Below the pieces are notes generated by a model. That model worked only from the letters and a program-made list of their open reading frames with translations, was not told where the DNA came from and did not search any database. From Hydractinia symbiolongicarpus (lineage: Eukaryota; Cnidaria; Hydrozoa; Anthoathecata; Hydractiniidae), in the NCBI RefSeq assembly GCF_029227915.1, contig NC_079877.1, positions 17,348,851 through 17,412,850 on the forward strand: a DNA stretch of 64,000 nucleotides, given 5' to 3'. This document shows positions 43,413 to 52,689 of the stretch, in pieces (position 1 is the first letter of the stretch; the number at the start of each line of letters is the position of its first letter). A program made the position numbers and the translations under genes.

Positions 43413-43960
43413 TGAGGGGGAGGCTGGTGAAGGCCAAGTGTACAAGCTTAAGAAAATCGAGGAAGTGGAGCAATACCTACGTAATGAGATTAAAGAGCGG
43501 GACAAGCTCGCTAAAAAGTTCAAGATGCATGGTACGTGGGTTAGATACACTGATCATGGAGTACTCGCTGTAAGTGTCATTACTTCGGGCGTTGCAACAA
43601 GCAGACCTGAGGAACACTGGCAAGAGGCTAGATGTCAAGAGCAAGAGGCACGAGGGTATAAGGTTGCTGGCGGAGACCAAACTCAACTCTGTTGTCGATC
43701 TCATTAGCAGAGCTGTGGAGAATGGCGTGATTAGCGATTATGAATTCAGCTTGATTATGCAGGAAAAGCAACGGTATATGTTGTTCAAGGAGCAAATACG
43801 CCAAAGAACCAGAAAGATCGTAGAGTCCCTTAATGAACGGAAGAGACAGCAGCTGGTCGAGAAGGGGCGTGAAGAGGGCAAGCAGGAGCCTATGAAAAAA
43901 CTTCATTCTGTTCAACATGTGAGCGGTATCTTGATAAACCACCAGCTTATGGTGTCTAAT
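43413..43960 (+). pseudogene. Membrane/helical element protein, B2 copy 3
   Basis: Third unit, with private changes (for example Lys to Glu in the RAVENG segment). Confidence 0.6.
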
Positions 43961-43975
43961 ATGTTGTTCAACATA

Positions 43976-44284
43976 CTAGACGAGTACTTCCCCGCTATCT
44001 CGATCAAAGGTGTGATCACCATCATGCACTACGCGTTTCTTCTTTTCGGATAGTATGTGCGCATACTGCTCTAGGTTCTTCTCCCAAGCTATAGTAACGC
44101 ATGGTTCGCAGTAGGGGCCATCAGTTTGAGTGGAGGCATCTTTTTACTTAGCCTTGCGAATTGCATCGATAAGGGCGACCTTATTCATGGTTGAAATGTT
44201 ACGGATCTTTAGCGCTTTGGCTTCCCTTTTTAATTCGGTAACGAACATGTTTTTATATGGTTGGGGAACAACCACATAACGCAT
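43976..44284 (-). pseudogene. SAP-like protein, B2 copy 3, with stop
   Basis: Same sequence as copies 1 and 2 except that the Tyr codon TAC in the KYKD motif is TAA (44143-44145). This breaks the gene after the SAP-like part. Confidence 0.7.
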
Positions 44285-44298
44285 TTTTCGGGTCTAAT

Positions 44299-44894
44299 CC
44301 ATGAATTCATCATCTGAGTCGTCATCCGAATCCAGGTAGAGGGTTGAAATCCTCGATTTCATACTTGCATTCTTCCAGGGTAATCTGCATGTGATGGTTC
44401 GAGCCGTGCGTGTAAATGCTCGCCAGTTTGAAAATGGCCTGGCACCTGCAGCTTTTCCCCAAAGAGACTTCTTTGGGATTTAAAGTCGTTTTGACCTTGC
44501 CTTCCCACTCTTTCACTTTTGTGGTAATATACTTACCCTTTTTAATGGGTTGGCTAGCAAAGTTTGCCCCTTTCAAGGCTTGTACTTTATCCATGATGCT
44601 ATTAAACTTCAACCATCGCGATTTATCGTAGATGTCGAATGACATGGTAAGTGATGCGTCTTTATCGTAGCGCGAGGCGCCATTGGAATATAGTTCCTTG
44701 GGTGTTTTGATCATTAGATGCCTGATCTTGCCATCGTTATTATATCCAATGAAAGTGCGCTCATCCCTACCCTTGTTGGCGGTAAAAGGATCGCTTAGCA
44801 CGATATTCTCAATGTTTACATCCTTGATATTTAATGGAGCCGACTTGGCATAAAAGTCTTTTGAATTAACAGTCTCGGTACCAAATTTAAACAT
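44299..44894 (-). pseudogene. Acidic-tail element protein, B2 copy
   Basis: The likely start is ATG 44894 (MFKFGTETVNSKDFYAKS), preceded by AATAAAAGG as in A. It has DPFTANKGRDERTFIGYNN, KGKYITTKVKEWEGKVKTTL and LEECKYEIED. A one-base shift near 44340 hides the acidic tail (DSDDDSDDEF) in another frame. Otherwise this is the most complete copy (about 190 codons). Confidence 0.7.
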
Positions 44895-44923
44895 CCTTTT
44901 ATTTTGGTAATATGGGGGTTTAA

Positions 44924-45085
44924 CTAGAGTCGTGTACATAGACAGTAGCCGCCATTATACGTAATGTATAAGTAATAGCAGGACCAGCACAGCCTTTTAC
45001 CCTGTATAAGGAGTCTCCGTTGGCATTGAAGGCACCGGTTGTACTCGTCGAGGACCATCTCGCAGTCGTCGCAGTGCTCAATCAT
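44924..45085 (-). CDS. Cys-rich small protein, B2 copy, intact
   Basis: Complete 53-residue frame starting MIEHCDDCEMVLDEYN; it has CLQCQRR, LCWSCYY and YNGGYCLC, adding two cysteines to the pattern in 3171-3329 and completing CxxC pairs. TAAATAAAC precedes the ATG, as in A. The good state of this gene in an otherwise broken element is notable. Confidence 0.7.
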   Translation of the reverse strand: MIEHCDDCEMVLDEYNRCLQCQRRLLIQGKRLCWSCYYLYITYNGGYCLCTRL

Positions 45086-45600
45086 GTTTATTTAAGCTAG
45101 ACTTGATGTACATTTCTTGCGTTCTGAAATGGTCCGGAACATTGCCGAACATCCAGGGGTCCCATTCAACCGCCCTAGTGCTCATTTCTTGCGTCTTGAA
45201 ACGGTCTGGGATAAAGTTGAACAACCGGAGTTCCTCTTGAACGGCCCTGGTTTACATTTCTTGCGTCTTGAAATGGTCTGGAACATAGTTGACCATCCAG
45301 GGGTCTCGTTCAACCGCCATGGCGCACATTTCTTGCGTCTTGAAATGGTCTGGAACATGCTCGAGCGCCCCGGGACCCTTTTGAACTGCCCTGGTTCACA
45401 TATCCCGTGTCTTGAAATGATCCGGAACAAACTCGAGCAGCCATAGGTACTCCTGAACTCCCCAATTGCACATTTCCTGGGTCTTGAAATGATCTGGAAT
45501 GTCCTCGAGCATATGCGGGTACAACCAAACGGCATTTGCACACATTTACTGCGTTCTGAAATGGTCCGGAAAAAACTCTGGAGGTGGTGGAAGCGGGGGT
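45079..45600 (-). pseudogene. 24-residue repeat protein, B2 copy, three stops
   Basis: One - frame carries about seven repeat units of the type IPDHFKTQEMC, matching 2661-3167, but it has three in-frame stops, each at or next to the repeat's Met-Cys position (two replace Cys, one replaces Glu). The C-terminal MAWHP block of A is not present. Open frames on the other frames are repeat by-products. Confidence 0.75.
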
Positions 45601-45822
45601 TTGATGGGGTAAAGGGGTGAAAGGAGCAAAATTGTACTTAAATTCATACCATATTACTACTGAGGCTTTGACTGCAGGCTCTACAGTAGCCTCTTGTTGC
45701 TTCATTTCTTCTTTCCTCTTCTTCATCAGTGCCACCAACTTCTGTCCCTGCACAACCCTTCCCGGATGCTTTGGTGGATTCGTAATGACTCTTTCTTCTT
45801 GCTTTTGTCCTTCTTCACTCAT
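45590..45822 (-). CDS. Small basic protein with KHPGR segment
   Basis: From ATG 45822: MSEEGQKQEERVITNPPKHP, then GQKLVALMKKRKEEMKQQ. Basic N-terminal half, then a Pro-rich part that runs into the repeat gene in another frame. I recall similar KxPGRVxxGxKLA proteins in cnidarian elements; function unknown. Confidence 0.45.
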
Positions 45823-45859
45823 TTTCTTATAGCACCGCCTGATCTTCCCTAATCTCCTC

Positions 45860-46042
45860 CTACTTCCTCTTGCCCATATGTCTCGCGGTATGTCCCGCTA
45901 CAAGTAGCGGGGCTAAACACCTCCCAATTGTGCAGTATACGAGTATTCCCAAATCCGTCATGCTGTCCCGGATTATAGGATCCTCTTCAATATCCCTGCG
46001 CAATTCATCTACACTGTCAATATCTACAAATTTCCCGATCAT
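45860..46042 (-). CDS. Small protein with hydrophobic centre
   Basis: The 60-residue frame has an acidic first half (DIDSVDELRRDIEEDPI) and a hydrophobic second half (LGILVYCTIGRCLAPLLVAG). Possibly a single-pass membrane protein. It overlaps no other element gene. Confidence 0.4.
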   Translation of the reverse strand: MIGKFVDIDSVDELRRDIEEDPIIRDSMTDLGILVYCTIGRCLAPLLVAGHTARHMGKRK

Positions 46043-46056
46043 GCTAGCATACAGGC

Positions 46057-46326
46057 TTATAACATGGGTAGACAGTGCTTTCGCTGTTTTCTCGCCCTTC
46101 TCTTGAAGCTCACGTTGTACATACTCAGTATGGAACTTATCGATGGCCTCTTCCGGGGCCTTGTCGACAAACCCTTCTGTTCCCTTCTTCGGTAGTAGTA
46201 ACCCTTGCCTTTCCTCAGGGTTTCTTTCAAAGCTTGGCGTTTAACGATTGGTTTCTCTACCTGTTCATATTCTGCAGGGCATTGTCGATAGGATAGTAGT
46301 ATTATCACATAGCTATATACAAACAC
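46057..46326 (-). CDS. Small basic protein, unknown
   Basis: The 89-residue frame is hydrophobic at the start and very basic after residue 25 (KGKGYYYRRREQKGLSTRPR). Not recognised; may be a decayed gene. Confidence 0.3.
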   Translation of the reverse strand: MFVYSYVIILLSYRQCPAEYEQVEKPIVKRQALKETLRKGKGYYYRRREQKGLSTRPRKRPSISSILSMYNVSFKRRARKQRKHCLPML

Positions 46327-46373
46327 ACTTCCATTTATAGCAATTGTGTTTTATCAACCGCGCTAGCTACATT

Positions 46374-46895
46374 CTACTCGGAGATATTTCGATTACCTTT
46401 CGTTTGATTATCCGTAACCCACATGGGTTGCATGTTGGTGTAGTGCAGTCTTGCAATTTGTACTTCTTCGCTAGGGTATACCCCGTTCTCCCTATACTTT
46501 AACGGCACATTGTGATCAAACTGCCACTGCCCTCTATTCCCCCAATTCATCCCACCCCTAAACTGTGCTTGGATGTGCCTCGTGAATGTTACAATATCGC
46601 GCCCTATATATTCTGTGGAGGCAATTTCCGTATCACAATTACGAAGCCTAGCTAGAATAAGGTTATACTGATAAGCAGGGCGATCGCATATGGGGCAAAA
46701 TTGTCTATGTTTTTTATGCGGGCATTTGTTACGTTCCCTTGATGAATTATTAATATCGCGGCATTTGATGCATTGCCTTGTTCGTTGTCAGCTACGTTGG
46801 ATCACCTTGAAGTTGCATAATGGTAGGGTTTGCTTACAGTGTGTGCATTTCCAGGTTCCTCCATATTGTTCTTGTTTTGTGAAGTACTACCTTTA
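46374..46895 (-). pseudogene. HNH endonuclease next to the polymerase, one stop
   Basis: A - frame with several Cys pairs first (KCTHC, KCRD, CPICDRP), then the HNH core: FRGGMNWGNRGQWQFDHNVP, HYTNMQPMWVTDNQTKGNR, stop at 46374. The W-x-x-DH…H-x-TN-x-QP-x-W…N-x-x-KGN pattern is that of HNH nucleases in large DNA viruses. One TGA interrupts the Cys-rich part; an upstream TAG near 46899 hides the true start. It may be a homing or host-DNA nuclease; role inferred only from the domain. Confidence 0.65.
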
Positions 46896-46940
46896 CAAAA
46901 CTTTGGACAGCTTTTGGAAATCGTCGTTATTCAAAAATGT

Positions 46941-49900
46941 TTAAAAAACAAGTGGGGAGGTATGCAAACCGTCATTGTGCACGACTCTTTTGTCATAAAA
47001 CGCCGAGAGCCCGAGCATGTTTTGTTCATACGTAACCATCCCCCGGCTGTGTACCCGAAAACCTACGTTTTTGGCCATGTCTAAACCACCCCTCAGCGCA
47101 CTCAGGTATCTACTCCAGGTCACAGCATTTTGCCTACTTGACATGCCCTTACATGAAAGTTTCGTACCTTCTTTACCCTCGATGAAATAACACTTGGCTG
47201 TCAGGGCAATCATTCGAAACCCAGTATATTCCGCTTTAAATAGTCCTCCTGTTCGACTCGAGTATTTATCAGTGACAAGCCAGTTTTTTACATCCTCATC
47301 ATACTCGTCAGCCAGTTCGGGGCGAACGACATCCCTCAACTCTTCCCCAGATATGGCAAAATACGGACAGTCGGTGTCCATGTAAATGTACTCAAAGTCT
47401 CGACGATCCACGTACTTGTCCAGAAAATCGTAGTAAAATTCGAGCATGCGAAGCTTGGCTAGTTGGTACACTGCAATACCACACTGGTAGGCTCTATCGA
47501 TAGTACACTTGTGTTTCCCGTTCTTACCTCATACTCATCCCCAATCTCTTCAAGGTCCTCGAGGTACGGGCTTCGCGGGGCTGCATCAACCTCCTTTTCA
47601 TCCCTCGTAAACATAGCACTTGCGTGCCTCGCCAAATCTTTAATCATCTTGGCGTAGAAGCTGTTCCCTTTCAGCTTGGCCGTATCCCCCGCAATACGCT
47701 TGTCGTGGTCTTTATCGGCCTGTCGTCGTGCATCAGCAATCTCTTCCGGGAACCATTGAAAGGACCTACCTCTAGCATACTTGAGGAATTGGAAAAAGGC
47801 AGTCACTTTCAGCCCATGGTCAAGGTACCATTTTAGCACAGGGGTATACAGTAGGATTTTTTCAGCCTTTAGCGACCCCAGAAGCTTACGTGTACCCGGA
47901 ACACGCTTGCGGCCCATAGTTTTCAAGTATTATGTGCTCGGGGATTTGATTATCAGGTATCTCCTTGACGACAAACAGGGGGACATTTCGTCGAATTTGT
48001 CACGCGGGGTTTTCAGGCACCTCAATATCAACTTGGGCAAACCCAAACAACGACCCATCCACCACACCTTGCGTCAGTAGCTTTAAGTTATGTGCTGATG
48101 TCAGTGTGGCCACCTTGATCAACTGTTCCTTCCCACAAGGAAAGTCTTGCATCCAGGTACCCGGGTAGAGCATATTTGCGTCGTACCTTAGAATGGTCCT
48201 ACACTTGTGGGGTTCGCTGTACACGTGAGATCTGATACCCGTCACGTCTCGTTCGTGGTATCTACAGAATACGATCGCGGGACCACCCACCATCCACGTC
48301 CGCAAAAGGTCGTAGGCCTCATTCCTCGTACATTTTTCACATGTTTTCCATACCTCCTTGCAGGCCTTACAAGTCTTGCTATAGCAAGAGTCCTTACACC
48401 TATGCCTGCATGGGTCTCCCGGAGCGTAAAGCTCTAACTGACAGTACCTTTGAATTTGGGTGGTTTCTCACATTCCCAAGCTTTGACGAGGTTGTACCTC
48501 TGTACCCGTAACATTCTTTCCTTAGACTGGGTTGCAGCGTAACGAGTCTTGTCCGCTTTGTTTCTCTCGGACAGACAGGGACATCCGTGTCACTTACAAC
48601 CGTCGTACTCGTAAACAGTCTTTGAAATAGGTTCATAGCCATCAACATTCCACTCCTTTTTGCCATCACGGATAACACGTTCACCACCATGACCACATAG
48701 GGCATGATGAATATGTCTTCCAGTTTGTTTTGACATGTATTCTATCCATTTTGATGTATTATAGCATTATAGCTATACCCCTCATCGTAAAAGACCTTCT
48801 CGGCCCTGCTCGAAATACTTTTAACCTTCCCCCTTTTGCAGATAATCGTCGTCCTGACACCCTTGCATTCGTTCATCTTATGCCGCGTGAGGTAGTTGCT
48901 TTTGGTGAACAGTTGTTTGCATACCTCACATTCCCATTTCTGTTAGGCCAGCGCGTCTAAACAGTGCCCGTCCAGCATACCAAGATTGATGCCGTCTAAA
49001 CCTTTTTTGTATTGCTTTTGACCATAGACGAGTCGCTATGGTGCCCTCTCGTAGTTTGTCTTGGGTTCAAAGACCCTGATGTTGAATTTGAATTGTTTGG
49101 CAACGCCCTCCAGATCCACAAGCCTCGTAGGGCGCACATCTTTACGTTTTAACTTGGGGTCCCCATAGTACTTTCGAGCTAATGTGAGAGCTGTTTTCGT
49201 TAGACGTTCTGTTCCCCGTGCTACGTTGGCCCTCTCCATCACACCTAGGCATCTCCAGAAACATAGGTTGTCTGTTCGTTCTTTTTCCCTGTCCATGGCG
49301 TAGATGCACCTCTTTTTTCGCAGCCAGCCTGGGAGAGGGCCGCATCCCAGGAGGGGTTCACGCGTGCTTATCACCTTAATCTGTACGTGATCGAAGGTAA
49401 TTTTGCCTTCATACGCTCCCGGTGTCTCAGTGGTCCTAACAGGTGGTAAATAAGCCTTAGTCCAAAAATCGTGATCCTCCAGATCGAGGCCCTTCATCTC
49501 GCATTCTTCTACGAACGCTTCGATTTCCGCTATACTTGACAGCGACCTGAAGCTCTTAGTTTTGTGGTAATCAGACACATCGCCCCCACCCTTGTAAATA
49601 TGACAGCTAAAGCTGTACACAACCTTAACGCGCATGTCCACGTGTAATTTTTTGGATAATAGCGTCCTTTAGAGGTTGGTTTAGATGCTTGTTGAAACGC
49701 CATGTTTTGATCCTATTTCCATCATCCAACATCTGGATATCGTCCCCAGGGCCTTGATATTCAATATCCTCCGTGTAGTCCTCCCTTGCCTCCTGTTCAA
49801 TCTCGTCGTGAAGCGTTGTACCTCCCGAAATTTGTTCCTTTGCCATGTTGTAATAGAATGCAACGGTATCCCGCACACTCTGTAATCGATCGGCAAGAGC

Positions 49901-49987
49901 GTCGCGAGTTGCTGCCACTGGTGCCGACACGGTGCTATATAGTTTGCTGATGGCATTCCTAAACCAACCCATCTTTATTATATACAC
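46941..49987 (-). pseudogene. Protein-primed family-B DNA polymerase, multiply broken
   Basis: Pieces in order on -: 49987-49625 (MGWFRNAISKLYSTV start), 49641-49036 (TDNLCFWRCLGVMERAN), a C2H2-like CEVCKQLFTKSN segment near 48900, a nuclease-like H-x-x-LCGHGGER plus DGCK…HGCPC segment near 48560-48710, then palm motifs: A (DANMLYP, about 48180), B (KLKGNSFYAKM, about 47660) and C (YMDTDCPY, about 47380). Motif C has Cys where Ser is usual. At least five shifts and several stops, including TGG to TGA between the two nuclease-like Cys. The family serves elements and viruses replicating with a terminal protein; it is the replication gene of B2 and is absent from A and B1. Confidence 0.85.
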
Positions 49988-49989
49988 AT

Positions 49990-50260
49990 TTCAACAAAGT
50001 CCGAAGATTACAGAGCAAGTTGGGAATTCCCCTCCTTACTGCGCATGCGTTGATTTTTGATGATTATCATTAGGGAATTCCCCTTTCTACTCATTTGCTG
50101 TATGATAGAGACTTGATATGCATGACTCAACACCGCATGATGGGGATTTTACTCCACTTGCGTATGATAGCACTGAGCCTTACTGTGCATGCGTTGATTT
50201 TTTGATGATTATTAGTTGAATTTTGTGCAATGGGACGTGACAAAAAATTGTGACATCACA
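49990..50260. repeat. Element B2 right terminus with palindromes
   Basis: Two GGGAATTCCCC motifs (50022-50032, 50073-50083), two copies of a 'gcatgcgttgatttttgat' segment (from 50043 and 50184), 'ctcatttgctgta' and 'tgcaatgggacgtgac' are shared in inverse with 2490-2625. It starts only a few bases before the polymerase start. The exact end is not fixed. Confidence 0.6.
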
Positions 50261-52689
50261 ATTGAAATTGTGTATGTCATTTTTAATGAGAGTTTGACCG
50301 TGTTTTTTGGAAAACTGTGTATATCATGACCCCCTATACTAGCCCCATTCTACTCTCGGGCTACTTAAGGCCAGTCCTTTCTTATTTCAAGGTCATTTTC
50401 AATAACTCTGATTATAAAGATTGTAGCATAATTTATTGGCCACCATATTATTATATGATTAGTAAAACGCAGAATTCAATTTTTCCGACAAATTCTGAAG
50501 ACGTCATATGCCAAAAAAGCGCTTTTCCCGCACTTTTTTTAAGCGGCTTTCCGCGTCATTGAACAACTACAATTTTTGCGAAAAAGGTTGTAAAAGCGCG
50601 TCTTACGTGGTCTATTTACAGGATAACCCAGTCGTAAGTTTATATACATCGCCAAAATGTCGAAAACGCACATTCTAGTAAATCTAAAGCTATTTTTTTT
50701 TTTAAATTGACTACGTCATATCTTCGCGGGAGGTAAATACTTCATATTTGATACAGAGTATTCGAAAGACATTTCATGCCAAGACTTGCTTTTATGCTAC
50801 TTCCCGCGAAATTAAATACCCTCTAATGGTGCGGAAAACCGCTTGATAATATCTTTCGAACGTTACGTTTTGAAGACATGGTTCTTACATTTTTTTGATC
50901 CACTCAATCTCTTCTTTCCAACCATATATAATATGTCATAAAAATGTGAAATTATTTTTTTGCTGACTGTGAAGCGAAGACGTTATCTAATTTGGTCCCA
51001 TGGGACAAAAAATTCTGCCACCCATTTTTTTTGGTAATTTGGGACCTAAGGAACAACTTTAAATCAAAAAATCACTTTTAACACACATGTGCACACAAAA
51101 TTACATAGTGGCCCTCACTGTTACAGGAGATCACCGTTGATTCAGGGTGGTATGAATATCACATGTAAAATGATTGCGTTTATCCCTGGCACTTGCATCA
51201 ATCTCCTCATCAGGCCATATCACAGAGCTTGGAGAAGAGAGATTTTGGGCTCTTATTTAAATATCGAACAAGACGAAAAAGAACATCACAATAACACCCG
51301 TAACATTAACCAAAACAAAATGGGGAAAGCAATGACGAAAAAGAAAAAAGTGAAAACAAAAGATATCCGTCAGCTAAATAAACATGAAAAACACTGTTAT
51401 AGAGATTGACTGAAAATACACGACCAATAAAAAAGTTTTATCGCGAAAGTTTATTCCCGTAAAATATCTTAAAATTGGCCATCCGCGAAAGTTTATTCCG
51501 CGAAATAACAATATTTGAGAATACTTGTACTATAATTACAATTTTTTTGTTGTTGCTAGCAATTATTACCCCGGTAAAATGCGGCATCAATATTTTGCAG
51601 ATATTTGAGATATTTGTCTGAAAGTTGCGCTAATTATGCGAAATTATGACGTCATGAGTATGCAGTGAGCACAATTATGGTAACTAAATATTAAAATTTA
51701 TGTAAAATGTTCAAAACGCGTCATAGTGAACGGCCAGAAAACATTTTTAACTCTATATAGCTTGTCAAAACTGTTAAATTAACTCCCTTGCAGAGCATAC
51801 TCATGACATCATGCATAATTAGTGAATCTTTTTAGTCCAAATTCTAAAGAACCAATCAAGAATTTTAAAAAAAATATTCAAATTCCTAGACAATCTTTCA
51901 AGCTCTTTCATATGCGATTAACTTTATTTTTCGCGGGAGGTAACCTTTAAAAAAATATATTTTTAGTTTGAATTTACGTTCCATATAGTTTCTATAAAGA
52001 CATGGTTTCTACATCTAATGTTATATACTACTGTTATATTTTTTGTTGTAAAATGCAGTACCCGGATAATAATCCATATAATAACCGTTTATTTCGGGCA
52101 ATACCTTCGAATATTAACCTTTGTCACGTATTACTTTGATGACGGTCAATATTCTCCGGTATTGCTCTCATAAACAGTTATTATAGGGTTAAGGCTCTTG
52201 TAAAACGTATTGAAAAATAGGACCTAATCATGCTTCTTATCATAATTAGCTTTTTATAAAATCTACCTGCTCACTTCGCGCTGCATATTCGACGTTTCAA
52301 AATTTTCTCCAAAATTATTTGGTCAAAATTTGTTTGCAATTTAATGTACCGTTTCTACTTTCTTCTCACCTTGATTACGGAAATTCTAACCAGGCTGGTC
52401 ATTATTGTATTACTCTATTGTCCTAAAGAATAGACCTTTTGTTTTTAATCAGAAATCCCAGCCTGATATACTTGTAAATATATTCTTATGAAAGAAAAAG
52501 CGTTCAATCTACGAAAAAAGGCGGGTTTATTAGCGTAAAAAGGGCAAACAACAATGTTTATACAGGATGAGCAATTTAGAAATATTTACAGTAAATATAA
52601 AAAACCTGTTATCAATATGCGTCATGTAGTAATTAAAATGTATGTATTAGTGAAAGATTATGAAATATTATGAACAATAAAATCGTTAA
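50261..52689. other. Intergenic DNA with repeat pieces
   Basis: Short blocks with 'cgcgggaggtaa' (50728) and 'ggccatccgcgaaagttt' (51480) are dispersed repeats. 'gttatagagattga' near 51398 resembles an inverse Helitron 5' end. The + frame 51089-51409 has no domain. Confidence 0.4.
51600..51960. mobile_element. MITE-3, second copy, uninterrupted site
   Basis: Inverse match to 21629-23252. It reads straight through the place where the other copy carries the 21777-22946 insert, and ends 'cgcgggaggtaacctttaaa'. The left end seems truncated near 51600. Confidence 0.7.

Larger units (their letters stand above)
41491..44370. repeat. 961-bp tandem triplication
   Basis: Units 41491-42451, 42452-43412 and 43413-44370 differ by only a few bases each. 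A unit carries the helical gene without its first codons, the SAP-like gene on -, and the end of the acidic-tail gene. Offsets between matching frames are exactly 961 bp both times. Unit 3 has the most private changes, including a stop in its SAP-like gene. Confidence 0.95.
39815..50260. mobile_element. Element B2: inverted virus-like element with polymerase
   Basis: Read from its right end: terminus (50260-49990), broken DNA polymerase, HNH nuclease, small genes, 24-residue-repeat gene, Cys-rich gene, acidic-tail gene, three copies of a SAP-like/helical gene block, possible jelly-roll gene and large gene cut at 39815. The coiled-coil and capsid-like genes expected after the large gene are missing. 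Frameshifts and stops occur in most genes. Its proteins are more diverged from A than those of B1. Confidence 0.75.

Noticed and set aside
45117-45541. Frames of 109 (+) and 119 (-) residues with 24-residue periodicity
   Set aside because: Other-frame readings of the broken 24-residue repeat gene on -.
45079-45600. Alternative genetic code with TGA/TAA as Cys
   Set aside because: Host genes and other element genes use standard stops, and the element is full of frameshifts, so decay is the simpler reading.
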